A DNA stretch of 64,000 nt from Leptothrix cholodnii SP-6 (GCF_000019785.1 NC_010524.1:1364001-1428000); one strand, 5' to 3'; positions 45,545 through 56,536 are shown, counted from the first letter of the stretch. Made by a program: numbers and translations. The notes: a model not told the origin generated them from the sequence alone.

Positions 45545-46903
45545 ATGTCCTACGCCCTGCAACTCGTCAACGGCGGCCTCGGCAACCTGGCGGCCTACTT
45601 GGCGGCGCACGTGCTGCTGTGTCTGCTGCCGGCGTTTTTCATCGCCGGGGCGATGGCGGCGCTGATCCCCAAGGCCAGCATCACGCGCTGGCTCGGCCGC
45701 AACACGCGCCGCCACGTGTCGTACCCGGCCGCGGCTGCGGCGGGCTCGCTGCTGGCGGTGTGCTCGTGCACGATCGTGCCGCTGTTCGCGGGCATCCACA
45801 AGAAGGGCGCCGGGCTGGGGCCGGCGATCACCTTCCTGTTCTTCGCGCCGGCCGGCAACATCCTGGCGCTGGCCTACACCGGCAGCATCCTGGGGGCCGA
45901 GTTCGCGTTCGCCCGCTTCCTGCTGTGCCTGCTCTTCGGCATCGGCATCGGCCTGCTGATGGCGCTGCTGTTCCGGCGCGACGATGCCAGCCACGACGCC
46001 CGGACCGACGCGCTGTTCGCCGACCAGGCCCGCATCGGCCCGGCCGCGGGCGGCGTGCTGCTGGCGCTGGTGGCGGTGCTGATCGCCGGCACCTTGAAGG
46101 TGGCGCCGCTCAACGCCACGCTCGCCACCTTGCACCTGCCGCTGTCGTGGGCCGAGCCCTGGCAGGCCACGCTGATGCGCTGGGTGCCGTTCGACGCCGC
46201 CCGCGGCGAGGAGGGCGTGAGCGTGCAGGGCTCGCTGCTGATCGTGCTGCTGGTGGGCATCGGCATCACGGCCTGGAAGGGACTGGAGAACATCGTCGAA
46301 GGGCCCAACCGCTGGACCTGGCTGGCGCTGGCGCTGGCCGGCACCACGCTGCTGGCGGCCGCGCTGCGGCTGGTGCCGGGCGCCGGCGGGCTGGCTGTCG
46401 TGCTGACCGGGCGCGTGTTCGCGGTCGCGCTGGCGCTGGCGGCGGTGCTGTACTTCGCCCGCCAGCTCGATGCCGACAACCGGCAGGCCTGGCTGTGGGA
46501 GTCGTGGCGCTTCGTCAAGCAGATCTTCCTGCTGCTGGTGATCGGCGTGTTCCTGGTCGGCGTGATCCGCCAGCTGATCGAGCCCGCGTGGATCCGCACG
46601 CTGGCCGGCCGCAACGACCTGCTGGCCAATGCGGTGGCGGTGGGGTTCGGCGTGTTCATGTACTTCCCGACCCTGGTCGAGGTGCCGGTGGCGCGCATGT
46701 TCCTGGACCTGGGCATGCACCGCGGCCCGCTGCTCGCCTACCTGATGGCCGACCCCGAACTGAGCCTGCAGAGCATGCTGATGGTCGCCGCCGTGATCGG
46801 CCGGCGCCAGACCGTCGCCTACGTCGGCCTGGTGGCGGTCTTCAGCATCTGCGCCGGGCTGCTCTACGGCGCCTGGGTCGACGGCCTGATTCCCCACCTG
46901 TGA
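45545..46903 (+). CDS. ArsP/DUF318-type permease
   Basis: A 452-residue membrane protein with about ten helices of the ArsP_1 permease family. The diagnostic segment is LAVCSCTIVPLFAGIHKKGA (about 73-92) with its Cys-Ser-Cys, paralleled in the second half by ANAVAVGFGVFMYFPTLVEV. ArsP proteins export organoarsenicals; other members carry unknown substrates. The start follows a short leader with several ATG-near palindromes, none convincing as an operator. A mini-thioredoxin gene follows after 23 bases, a pairing seen often with this family. Confidence 0.88.
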   Translation: MSYALQLVNGGLGNLAAYLAAHVLLCLLPAFFIAGAMAALIPKASITRWLGRNTRRHVSYPAAAAAGSLLAVCSCTIVPLFAGIHKKGAGLGPAITFLFFAPAGNILALAYTGSILGAEFAFARFLLCLLFGIGIGLLMALLFRRDDASHDARTDALFADQARIGPAAGGVLLALVAVLIAGTLKVAPLNATLATLHLPLSWAEPWQATLMRWVPFDAARGEEGVSVQGSLLIVLLVGIGITAWKGLENIVEGPNRWTWLALALAGTTLLAAALRLVPGAGGLAVVLTGRVFAVALALAAVLYFARQLDADNRQAWLWESWRFVKQIFLLLVIGVFLVGVIRQLIEPAWIRTLAGRNDLLANAVAVGFGVFMYFPTLVEVPVARMFLDLGMHRGPLLAYLMADPELSLQSMLMVAAVIGRRQTVAYVGLVAVFSICAGLLYGAWVDGLIPHL

Positions 46904-46926
46904 CTCCTCGAGATCGGAGAACCCTC

Positions 46927-47163
46927 ATGCTGACAGTGAAGATCCTCGGTTCCGGCTGTGCCAACTGCCGCAAGCTCGAAGCCGTGGCGCGCGAGGCGGC
47001 CAGCGCGGCCGGCGTCGCCGCCGAGTTCGTCAAGGTGACGGACATGAAGGCCATCATGGCCTACGACCTGCTGTCCACGCCGGGCCTGGTCATCGACGAC
47101 AAGCTGGTCAGCAGCGGCCGCATCCCGACCCAGGCCGAAGTGCGGCAGTGGCTGACGGCCTGA
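46927..47163 (+). CDS. mini-thioredoxin (redox-active disulfide protein 2 type)
   Basis: A 78-residue thioredoxin-fold protein. The redox motif is GSGCANCRKLEAVAREAA (about 8-25) with a CxxC, and the cis-proline region is LLSTPGLVIDDKLVSSGR. It follows the permease with an intergenic distance that suggests co-expression. Such proteins are thought to reduce or hand over thiol-bound substrates to the partner permease; this is family knowledge plus inference. Confidence 0.9.
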   Translation: MLTVKILGSGCANCRKLEAVAREAASAAGVAAEFVKVTDMKAIMAYDLLSTPGLVIDDKLVSSGRIPTQAEVRQWLTA

Positions 47164-47229
47164 TGCGGGTCGATGCGCCAGAATCCGCGGCCAGCCCGCG
47201 GTGCGGGCCATCGACACAAAGGACACGCC

Positions 47230-47595
47230 GTGATCGTGCTTCGCGGGCTCGCCCTGCTGCTGTTGTTCCAGGCCGCCGGCGAGGGGCTGACGCATGTCTT
47301 TTCTCTGCCGTTCCCGGGCCCGGTGGTCGGGCTGGTGCTGCTGCTGCCGGCACTGAACTGGGCGCCGGTGCGCGAGCCGGTGTCGGCCGCGGCCAACCTG
47401 CTGCTGGCCAACCTGTCGCTGCTGTTCATCCCGGTGGGCGTGGGTGTCATCACGCACCTGCAGCTGGTGTCGCAGTACGGCCTGCAGCTGGTCGCGGCGA
47501 TCGTGGGCTCGACGGTCATCGGCCTGGCGGTGACGGCGCTGGTGCTCGACCGCCTGCTGCGTGGCGATGCGCAGCCGGGAGCGGGCGATGACTGA
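47230..47595 (+). CDS. CidA/LrgA family membrane protein
   Basis: A 121-residue holin-like inner-membrane protein with four predicted helices. It matches the family in FPGPVVGLVLLLPALNW (about 32-48) and LLFIPVGVGVITHL. The GTG at 47230 has AAAGGA upstream. Such proteins act with an LrgB partner in murein hydrolase control or pyruvate/glycolate-type transport. It overlaps the lrgB start by eight bases. Confidence 0.92.
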   Translation: MIVLRGLALLLLFQAAGEGLTHVFSLPFPGPVVGLVLLLPALNWAPVREPVSAAANLLLANLSLLFIPVGVGVITHLQLVSQYGLQLVAAIVGSTVIGLAVTALVLDRLLRGDAQPGAGDD

Positions 47596-48304
47596 TTTCG
47601 TGCAGCTGTGGGTCTACCTGTCGTCGACGCCGCTGTTCGGCCTGACCGCCACGCTGGTCGCCTACGTCGTGGCCAGCGCGCTGCACGAGCGCCTGGGCCG
47701 CCCGCCCTGGGCCAACCCGGTGCTGTGGTCGGTGATCTGCATCGGCGGCGTGCTGCTGGCCACCGGCACGCCGTACCCGACCTACTTTGCCGGCGCGCAG
47801 TTCGTGCACGTGCTGCTCGGCCCGGCGGTGGTGGCGCTGGCCTGGCCGCTGTGGCAGCGCCGCGTCGAGGTGCGCCGGCGCGGTGTCGCGCTGACGATGG
47901 CCGCGCTGGTCGGCGGTGTGGCCGCGGGTGGCAGCGCGGTGGCGCTGGCCTGGGCCTTCGACCTGCCGGTCGAGGTGCTGCGCTCGCTGTCCGCCAAATC
48001 GGTCACCGCGCCGGTGGCGATGGGCATCGCCGAGCGGGTCGGCGGCGTGCCGGCGCTGGCGGCGGTGTTCGCGGTGATCACCGGGCTGGTGGGCGCGCTG
48101 CTGGGTCGCACGGTGTTCGGGCTGCTGCGCGTCGACGCGTGGGCGGTGCGCGGTTTTGCGCTCGGCACCACCTCGCACGGCATCGGCGCGGCGCGGGCGC
48201 TGCAGGTGCATGCCGACGCCGGTGCCTATGCCGGCATCGCGCTGGGCCTGCAGGTGCTGCTGGCGGCGCTGCTGATCCCGCTGCTGTTTCGCTGGTTCGG
48301 CTGA
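47588..48304 (+). CDS. lrgB: LrgB family membrane protein
   Basis: A 238-residue protein with about seven helices. Family segments are YFAGAQFVHVLLGPAVVALA (about 63-82), SVTAPVAMGIAERVGGVP and GFALGTTSHGIGAARAL. It probably forms a complex with the LrgA-like protein encoded immediately upstream (8-base overlap). It ends 22 bases before the sigma-factor gene. Confidence 0.94.
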   Translation: MTDFVQLWVYLSSTPLFGLTATLVAYVVASALHERLGRPPWANPVLWSVICIGGVLLATGTPYPTYFAGAQFVHVLLGPAVVALAWPLWQRRVEVRRRGVALTMAALVGGVAAGGSAVALAWAFDLPVEVLRSLSAKSVTAPVAMGIAERVGGVPALAAVFAVITGLVGALLGRTVFGLLRVDAWAVRGFALGTTSHGIGAARALQVHADAGAYAGIALGLQVLLAALLIPLLFRWFG

Positions 48305-48326
48305 CGCTTCTCCGTATGATGGCCGC

Positions 48327-49292
48327 ATGCTCTCGATGCACGGCGCCACCTCGGCCCTGATCGCCCGAAACGAATCCTGGGTCAGAAAGCAGGCCAGCGC
48401 CCTGGTGCGACGGCTGCCGTCCAACGTCGAGAAGGCCGATCTGATCCAGGTCGGGCTGATCGCGGTGGCGCAGTCCGCGCTGGGCTTCAAGTGGGAAGGC
48501 GACCCCGACAGCGAGGAGGCCAAGGAGGCCTTCGTGCGCTACGCCCGCATGCGCGTCAAGGGCGCCATGCTCGACGAGCTGCGCCAGATGGATCACCTCG
48601 GGCGGGCCCAGCGGCGCAAGTTCAAGGTGATCCAGATCGCCCGCGAACGCTGGCGCGCCCGCCACGGCAGCGACCCCGGCCTGGCCGAGCTCGCCGGCGT
48701 GTGCGGCATCGCCGTCGACGAGATCTCGATGCTCGACCAGGCCGCGCTGATGGCGCAGGCGCAGAGCCTGGACGACGACCCGGACCACGAGAACCGCGAA
48801 CCGGCCCATGCGGCCACGCCGCGCGACGAGGTCGAGGCGCGGGTCGACACCGCCATCGTGATGCGCCGGCTCGAGAAGTTCTTCGCCACCTTGCCCGATC
48901 GCGAGCGCCAGGTCATCGACGCCTACCTCGGCATCGGCATGTCGCCGGTCGAGCTGGCCGGCGCGCTGCGGGTGTCGCCGTCGCGGGTGTCGCAGATCTT
49001 CAAGGCCGTGTGCCACCGCATCGCCCATCATTTCGGCCATGCCGACCAGCGTGCGCCGGGCCGCGTGGCCGCTGAGGTGGCCACGCCGTTCGACGAGCTG
49101 GTGGCCCTGCGCGAGGCCGAACTGGCGCGCGCGGCCGACGCTGCCGGCCCGTGGGGCTCGTTGATGGAGGATGCGCTGACGATGCCCGAGGAGCGCTTCG
49201 GCAACGGCAAGGCGGCCGGCGGCGACACCGGCAGCCATCCCGGCGGCCCTGAACCGCGGCTGGTGGTTCGCGGCAACACGCGCTGGGGCTGA
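48327..49292 (+). CDS. FliA-family (sigma-28 type) RNA polymerase sigma factor with extended C-terminus
   Basis: A 321-residue sigma factor. Region 2 contains VEKADLIQVGLIAVAQSALG and YARMRVKGAMLDELRQMD (about 73-90), the hallmark of FliA/WhiG proteins. Region 4 is LEKFFATLPDRERQVIDAYL and MSPVELAGALRVSPSRVSQI (helix-turn-helix). The remaining ~80 residues beyond region 4 are an Ala/Gly/Pro-rich tail absent from normal FliA (about 240 residues). There are no flagellar genes nearby, so it may be an alternative member of the family. Confidence 0.85.
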   Translation: MLSMHGATSALIARNESWVRKQASALVRRLPSNVEKADLIQVGLIAVAQSALGFKWEGDPDSEEAKEAFVRYARMRVKGAMLDELRQMDHLGRAQRRKFKVIQIARERWRARHGSDPGLAELAGVCGIAVDEISMLDQAALMAQAQSLDDDPDHENREPAHAATPRDEVEARVDTAIVMRRLEKFFATLPDRERQVIDAYLGIGMSPVELAGALRVSPSRVSQIFKAVCHRIAHHFGHADQRAPGRVAAEVATPFDELVALREAELARAADAAGPWGSLMEDALTMPEERFGNGKAAGGDTGSHPGGPEPRLVVRGNTRWG

Positions 49293-49320
49293 TCGGCGGC
49301 GTGCCCGCCCGCCCGGCCGT

Positions 49321-50025
49321 TCAGCGCAGGCCGCCGGGGCCGGCCGGGCGCAGCAGCCGGTTCGGCTGCACGTAGTCGACGTCGGCGCGCTGGCCGATGC
49401 GATCGCGCAGCGCTTGCGTCAGGCCGGCCATGTCGTAGCTCAACAGCGTGGCGCCGCCGGCATCGGCGTGCAGGCGCGGCCGCAGCAGCTCGCCCGTGGC
49501 CATGCGGGCGGCGATGGCCCGGGGCGAGGCTTGTGCGGCCAGCTCGATGCGCACCGAGGCCTGCTCGGGCGGCAGGCCCGGTGGCGGCGGCACCGGTGTC
49601 GCGCGGGTCACGCCGGGCTCACGCGCCGCACGTTGCGCCAGCGATCGCTGCAGCGCCTCGCGATCGATCGCCAGCAGCGCCTCGCGGCCGGACGTCACCT
49701 GCACCAGCGTCAGCGGCACGCCCAGTTCGCGCGACAGGCGCGTGGCCAGCGGCGCCGCCGATGCCAGCGGGCGCTGGCCGTTCAGCACGGCGGCCAGTGC
49801 GGCGCCGGGGTCGCTGCCGTCGCGGAACTTGACGATCAGGTCACCCGCCACGGTGGCTGCGGCCGTCTGCGCGGCCGCGGGTGAGGCGGGCAGCAGGGCC
49901 GACGGCAGTGCCAGGGCCGCCGGCAGCCACAGCGCCTGCGCCGTGGCCAGCGCCCGCACGAACGATCGTGATCCGTCTGCCAGCCGGTGGCGGGCCCGGC
50001 CGGGCCGATGGGTGGGGGTGTTCAT
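49321..50025 (-). CDS. secreted protein with two peptidase-propeptide (I9)-like domains, no protease domain
   Basis: A 234-residue protein with a signal peptide (about 20-52, ending AAAQ). Two segments resemble subtilisin propeptides: DLIVKFRDGSDPGAAL (about 62-77) leading to REPGVTRATPV, and a second with VRIELAAQASPRAIAARMA and a closing VDYVQPNRLLRP. The prodomain of the neighbouring protease has matching marks (GQVVVKLKAG and VAYAQPNYLF). Thus it may act in trans as an inhibitor or folding chaperone of that protease. It starts two bases after the exosortase stop. Function inferred from context. Confidence 0.7.
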   Translation of the reverse strand: MNTPTHRPGRARHRLADGSRSFVRALATAQALWLPAALALPSALLPASPAAAQTAAATVAGDLIVKFRDGSDPGAALAAVLNGQRPLASAAPLATRLSRELGVPLTLVQVTSGREALLAIDREALQRSLAQRAAREPGVTRATPVPPPPGLPPEQASVRIELAAQASPRAIAARMATGELLRPRLHADAGGATLLSYDMAGLTQALRDRIGQRADVDYVQPNRLLRPAGPGGLR

Positions 50026-50027
50026 GG

Positions 50028-50533
50028 TCAGCCTTCAACGCTGCAGCCGCCCGGCAGGTTGTCGGTGCGACGCGCCCAGCGCGCCCAGGCCAGGCCGTAG
50101 CCCAGCGTCAGCGCGACCAGCGCCGCCGGCGCGAGGCCGTCATGCACCAGCGGGAACAGCGCCGGCGCCTGCACGCCGACCCAGATCACGCCGACCAGCC
50201 GGCACTGGTTGAGCAGTGTCACCAGCACCAGCCCGAGCAGCATGCCGGCCAGCCTGGGCGCGGATCGGGCCGGGTGCAGGGCGATCGCCGCCAGCAGCAG
50301 CGCCGCGGGCAGCAGTGCGGTGCAGCTCTGGTGCACCTCGGTGACGAAACCCCCGGCGTGCATCACCAGCGAGCCTTCGCGCACCAGATGCACGCCGATG
50401 CCGTCGAGCCAGGCCAGCGCGACGTCGGCGGTGGCGGCATTGAGCGCGACGAGGTGCAGCGCCTCGGCCGGCTGTTCGAGCAGCAGGTGTAGCAGCAGAT
50501 ACAGCCCCAGCAGGGCGGCGGCGTGCCGGCCGC

Positions 50534-50558
<25 letters not shown>
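50028..50558 (-). CDS. exosortase/archaeosortase family transpeptidase
   Basis: A 176-residue polytopic membrane protein with the exosortase active-site triad: Cys79 in HQSCTALLPA, Arg120 in NQCRLVGVIWVG and His139 in FPLVHDGL. Membrane helices surround these sites. Exosortases cleave and probably transfer C-terminal sorting signals (PEP-CTERM and relatives). I cannot assign a named Xrt subtype. Its start overlaps the end of the protease gene by 25 bases, and the secreted propeptide-like gene follows by two bases. No PEP-CTERM exopolysaccharide cluster is nearby, so a dedicated substrate is likely. Confidence 0.87.
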
Positions 50559-52444
<1,886 letters not shown>

Positions 52445-52510
52445 GCGGGGCTCCCTGTGGTCTGCAGTCGATCCGAAACTGCAAAAGACTATAGACCGCC
52501 GGCCCGCACC

Positions 52511-53836
52511 TCAGCTGAAGAACAGCCCGATCATGCCCAGCGTGAGCCCCGGGAAGAACAGCAACAGCAGCAGCCGCAGCATGTCCGACGCCAGGAAGGG
52601 CAGCACGCCCTTGTAGGTCTCGTGCATCGGCACATCCTTGGCGATGCTGTTGACGACGTAGACGTTCAGCCCTACCGGCGGCGCCGTCAGCCCGATGCCC
52701 ACCGTCATCAGCACCAGGATGCCGAACCAGATCGCCTTGGGCTCGGCGGCCAGGCCGAACAGCTCCAGGCTCATCACGGCGGGGAAGATCACCGGGATGG
52801 TCAGCAGCATCATCGACAGCTCGTCCATCACGCAGCCCAGCAGGATGTAGAGCGCCAGGATGGCGCCCACGATCACCAGCGGCGCCACCGGCAGGTGGCC
52901 GACCCATTCGGCGATGCGCGCGGGCATCTGCGTGAGCGCCAGCGCCGAGTTCATCATGTCGGCGCCGAGGAAGATCATGAACACCATCGCCGAGGTCTCG
53001 GCGGTGCCCAGGAAGCTGCGGATGATGCCGGCTCGGTCGAGTTCGCGCCGCACCAGCGCGGCCAGGAAGGTGCCCACCGCGCCCACCGCGGCGGCTTCGG
53101 TCGGCGAGAAGATGCCGCCGTAGATGCCGCCGAACACGGTCACGAAGATCAGCGCGATCGGCCACACGCCCAGCAGCGCACGCCAGCGCGCGGCCCACGG
53201 CAGCGGCTCGCTGGGCGTGGCCAGTTCGGGCCGCCAGCGGCAGACCAGCGCGATCACCGCCAGGTAGCCGATCACCGCCAGCAGCGCCGGCAGCATCGCG
53301 GCGGCGAACAGCTTGCCGATGTTCTGCTCGGTCAGGATGGCGTAGACCACCAGCGGCACCGACGGTGGCACCAGGATGCCGAGCGTGCCGCCGCTGGCCA
53401 GCGCGGCGGTGGTGAGGCGGCCGTGGTAGCCGTGCGCCTTCATCTCCGGATAGGCCACCTGCGTGATGGTGGCCGAGGTGGCGACCGACGAGCCGCAGAC
53501 CGCGCCGAAGGCCGCCGCCGACAGCACGGCCGCCATCGCCAGCCCGCCGCGGATGTGACCGACAAACGCCGCCGCCGCCTTGAACAGCGCCCGCGACAGC
53601 CCGCCCTGGGTGGCGAACTGGCCCATCAGAAGGAACAGCGGGATGACCGACAGGTCGTACACCGTCAGCCGCGCCACCGCGCTGCCCTTGAGCATGTTGA
53701 GCAGCGCCATGTCGTTGGTCAGCACCCAGTAGCCGAGCGCGCCGGGGATGAACATGGCCGCGGCGATCGGCACCCGCAGCGCCATCAGCACCAGCATGCC
53801 GGCGAACATCAGCAGGCCGATCTCACCTGGGTTCAT
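52511..53836 (-). CDS. TRAP transporter large permease (DctM type)
   Basis: A 441-residue membrane protein with about twelve helices, the ion-coupled translocation subunit of a TRAP transporter. Segments such as AVCGSSVATSATITQVAYPE (about 169-188), LGILVPPSVPLVVYAILTEQ and TEAAAVGAVGTFLAALV are typical. The ATG at 53836 overlaps the stop of the small-permease gene (ATGA). It completes the dctP-dctQ-dctM set downstream of vanAB. Confidence 0.95.
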   Translation of the reverse strand: MNPGEIGLLMFAGMLVLMALRVPIAAAMFIPGALGYWVLTNDMALLNMLKGSAVARLTVYDLSVIPLFLLMGQFATQGGLSRALFKAAAAFVGHIRGGLAMAAVLSAAAFGAVCGSSVATSATITQVAYPEMKAHGYHGRLTTAALASGGTLGILVPPSVPLVVYAILTEQNIGKLFAAAMLPALLAVIGYLAVIALVCRWRPELATPSEPLPWAARWRALLGVWPIALIFVTVFGGIYGGIFSPTEAAAVGAVGTFLAALVRRELDRAGIIRSFLGTAETSAMVFMIFLGADMMNSALALTQMPARIAEWVGHLPVAPLVIVGAILALYILLGCVMDELSMMLLTIPVIFPAVMSLELFGLAAEPKAIWFGILVLMTVGIGLTAPPVGLNVYVVNSIAKDVPMHETYKGVLPFLASDMLRLLLLLFFPGLTLGMIGLFFS

Positions 53837-54330
53837 GCCGCGCTCCCGTCCACATGCGCGTTCAGCCCGCGCAGCAGGCGCTGGGCCTGCCACAGCGCCA
53901 CCAGCGCGGTCAGGCCGAGGCCGGGGGCCAGCATCAGGTAGCTCCAGCCCATCGGCAGGCCGAGGATCATGGTGGTCTCGCCGGCCTCGCTGACGGCGAT
54001 GGCGCCGGCGGCCGTGCGCAGCGACAGCAGCGCGCACATCAGCGCCAGCAGCAGCGCGCCGATGCCGTCGAGCGCGCGCACGCCACGCTGCGGCAGGCGC
54101 TGGGTGAAGAAGTCGACCACGATGTTGGCACCGTGCAGCTGGCACCACGGCAGGCACAGCGAGATGCACAGCGCGATGCCGAACTGCGTCAGCTCCACAT
54201 CACCCTGGATCGGCTGCGCAAACAGCGCCCGCCCGGCGATGCTGACCACGACCATCAGCGCCACGCCGCTGGCCACCGCGCCACCGGCGAGGGCAAAGAA
54301 CCAGGCGATGTGCCTGAGAAGTCGGTGCAT
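53833..54330 (-). CDS. TRAP transporter small permease (DctQ type)
   Basis: A 165-residue protein with four hydrophobic helices that binds the large permease. GDVELTQFGIALCISLCLPW (about 44-63) with the following HGANIVVDFFTQRLP is the DctQ hallmark. It overlaps the large-permease start by four bases and is separated from the binding-protein gene by 98 bases that include a strong hairpin. Confidence 0.92.
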   Translation of the reverse strand: MHRLLRHIAWFFALAGGAVASGVALMVVVSIAGRALFAQPIQGDVELTQFGIALCISLCLPWCQLHGANIVVDFFTQRLPQRGVRALDGIGALLLALMCALLSLRTAAGAIAVSEAGETTMILGLPMGWSYLMLAPGLGLTALVALWQAQRLLRGLNAHVDGSAA

Positions 54331-54362
54331 GGGGGCTCCGTCCGTGTTGATGGCCCACGAGA

Positions 54363-54385
54363 CGACGCGCCCGGAGGGCGCGTCG
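54363..54385 (-). other. GC-rich hairpin between TRAP binding-protein and permease genes
   Basis: CGACGCGCCC (54363-54372) and GGGCGCGTCG (54376-54385) form a perfect 10-bp stem with a 3-nt loop, without a T-run on either strand. In TRAP operons such hairpins often keep the receptor mRNA more abundant than the permease mRNA. Confidence 0.7.
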
Positions 54386-54428
54386 AGACGGGCTCAGGCA
54401 GGGCCGCGGCTCAGGCCGCGGCCGGGTC

Positions 54429-55460
54429 TCACTTGCGGTACTTGACCAGCAGGTCGCGCGCGTCCTGCAGCATCTGCTTGCCGGGCATGCCCTTCTTGTC
54501 CATGTCGGACGTGAAGCTTTCGTACAGCGGCGCCGAGGCCTTGATCCAGTTGTCGAGCTCGGCCGCGGGGATCATCGTGAAGGTGTTGCCACGCTCCTGC
54601 GCCGCCTTGCGGCCGGCGGCCTGGCTGCCGTCCCAGATCTTGCCGATCGCCTGCGAGTAGGCGGCGCCGCTGTTGGCGTCGATCACCGCCTTGAGCTCGG
54701 GGCTCAGGGCGTCGTACTTGGCCTGGTTCATCGCGAACACGAACACCGCGCTGTAGAGCGCCGCGCGGCTCGGGTCGGTCTCGGAGTGGTACTTGACCAT
54801 CTCGTGCAGCTTGAGCGAGGGCATCACCTCCCACGGCAGCAGGAAGCCGTCGATCGTGCCCTTGCTGACCGAGTCGACGATCGCCGGCAGCGGCATGCCC
54901 ACCGGGGTGGCGCCCAGCGTCGACAGCAGCTTGTTGGTCTGGCGCGTGGGCGCGCGCATCTTCAGGCCCTTGAAGTCGGCCATCGTCTTGACCGGCTTGT
55001 CGCGGGTGTGGATGAAGCCCTCGTCGTGCACCCAGATCGCCAGGATCCTGGTGCCCGGGAACTCTTTCAGCGCGTACTTCTGCAGGTAGTCCCAGGCGGC
55101 GCGTGCGCCCACTTCGGCCGAGTTGGTCATGAACGGCAGCTCGAACACCTCGAGCGCCGGGAAACGCCCGGCCGTGTAGCCCGGCAGCGTGATGATGACG
55201 TCGGCCACGCCGTCCTTGACCTGGTCGACCAGCTGCGGCGGCGTGCCGCCCATGCTCATGGCCGGGAAGATCTGGCACTTCATCTTGTTGGCCGATTCCT
55301 TGGCGATCTTGTCGCACCAGGGCGTGATCACGTTCACCGAGGCCATCGCCTGCGGGTTCCAGATGTGGTGGAACTTGAGCGTGACTTCCTGTGCCAGGGC
55401 GGCGCCCGAGAGGGCCAGGCCGGCGGCGATCGCCAGGCCGGTGCGGAGCAGTGATTTCAT
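54429..55460 (-). CDS. TRAP transporter substrate-binding protein (DctP type)
   Basis: A 343-residue periplasmic receptor with a signal peptide (cleavage after ALAQ, about residue 24). VTLKFHHIWNPQAMASVNVI begins the mature protein. The conserved arginine region is KGLKMRAPTRQTNKLLSTLG (about 165-184), followed by GATPVGMPLPAI and SKGTIDGFLLPWEVM. It starts 107 bases after vanB in the same direction, so its ligand is likely vanillate or a related aromatic acid; this is inferred from context. Confidence 0.94.
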   Translation of the reverse strand: MKSLLRTGLAIAAGLALSGAALAQEVTLKFHHIWNPQAMASVNVITPWCDKIAKESANKMKCQIFPAMSMGGTPPQLVDQVKDGVADVIITLPGYTAGRFPALEVFELPFMTNSAEVGARAAWDYLQKYALKEFPGTRILAIWVHDEGFIHTRDKPVKTMADFKGLKMRAPTRQTNKLLSTLGATPVGMPLPAIVDSVSKGTIDGFLLPWEVMPSLKLHEMVKYHSETDPSRAALYSAVFVFAMNQAKYDALSPELKAVIDANSGAAYSQAIGKIWDGSQAAGRKAAQERGNTFTMIPAAELDNWIKASAPLYESFTSDMDKKGMPGKQMLQDARDLLVKYRK

Positions 55461-55567
55461 GGGAGCGTCTCCGTTCTTGAATGTCGGGATGGTGGCCGGC
55501 CGCGGTGCGGCAGCCAAGCGTGGAAACACCAGCGACCGGCGATCGGCAACCCGCGCCGCGCCCGGCC

Positions 55568-56536
55568 TCACAGGTCGAGCACCAGCCGGGCCGATTTCGA
55601 GCGCGAGCAGCAGGGCAGGAACTGGTCGTTGGCGGCCTGTTCCTCGGGTGTGAGGTAGAGGTCACGGTGATCGGGCGTGCCTTCGAGCACGCGCGTCAGG
55701 CAGGTGCCGCAGACCCCTTGTTCGCACGAGGTCATCACCGCCACGCCGGCCTCGGCCAGCGCGTGCACGATGCTCTGCCCCGGCGGCACGATCACGATGC
55801 GGCCGCTGCTGGCGAGCTGCACCTCGAAGGCCGCATCGCCCGTCAGCGCCGCCACCGGCTCGGCGCCGAAGTATTCGTAATGGATCTGCGCGGCCGGCCA
55901 GCCGCGATCGCGCGCGCGGCCGAGCACCGCGTCCATGAAACCTTTCGGACCGCAGACGTAGACGTGCACACCGGCCTCGGGCTGGCCGAGCAGGGCGTCG
56001 AGATCGAGCCGCTGCGCCGCGTCGCCATCGTCGAAATGCCGCTGCACGCGGTCGGCGAAACGCGACGCGTCGATGCGGCCGACGAAGGCGGTGCGCTCGC
56101 GCGATCGCGTGCAGTGGTGCAGCTCGAAATCGGCGCCGATCACGGCCAGCCGCTCGGCCATGCACAGCAGCGGCGTGATGCCGATGCCGCCGGCCAGCAG
56201 CAGGCTGCGGCGCGCCTCATGGGCGAGCGGAAAATGATTCTTGGGTGCGCTGATCTGCAGCCGGTCACCCTCGTGCACCGCGTCGTGCAGCGCCACCGAA
56301 CCGCCGCGCGAGGCGGCATCACGCAGCACGCCGATCAGGTAGCGGTGGCTCTCGCCGGGGTCGTTGCACAGCGAGTACTGGCGCACCACGCCGCCCGGCA
56401 GGTGCACGTCGACGTGCGCGCCGGCCGAAAACGCCGGCAGCGCGCTGCCGTCGTCGGCCACCAGCTCGAAGGTGGCGATGTCGAGCGCCTCGACGGCCTT
56501 GCGCGCCACGCGCACGGTGAGCAGGCCGGGGCTCAC
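55568..56536 (-). CDS. vanB: vanillate O-demethylase reductase subunit VanB
   Basis: A 322-residue iron-sulfur flavoprotein that passes electrons from NAD(P)H to VanA. Order: FMN domain (about 1-100; HLPGGVVRQYSLCNDP), NAD domain (LLLAGGIGITPLLCMAERL and VHVYVCGPKGFMDAVL), then a C-terminal plant-type 2Fe-2S domain with the ligands in TSCEQGVCGTCLTRV and the last cysteine in LPCCSR. The GTG at 56536 overlaps the vanA stop as GTGA, giving translational coupling. Confidence 0.93.
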   Translation of the reverse strand: MSPGLLTVRVARKAVEALDIATFELVADDGSALPAFSAGAHVDVHLPGGVVRQYSLCNDPGESHRYLIGVLRDAASRGGSVALHDAVHEGDRLQISAPKNHFPLAHEARRSLLLAGGIGITPLLCMAERLAVIGADFELHHCTRSRERTAFVGRIDASRFADRVQRHFDDGDAAQRLDLDALLGQPEAGVHVYVCGPKGFMDAVLGRARDRGWPAAQIHYEYFGAEPVAALTGDAAFEVQLASSGRIVIVPPGQSIVHALAEAGVAVMTSCEQGVCGTCLTRVLEGTPDHRDLYLTPEEQAANDQFLPCCSRSKSARLVLDL

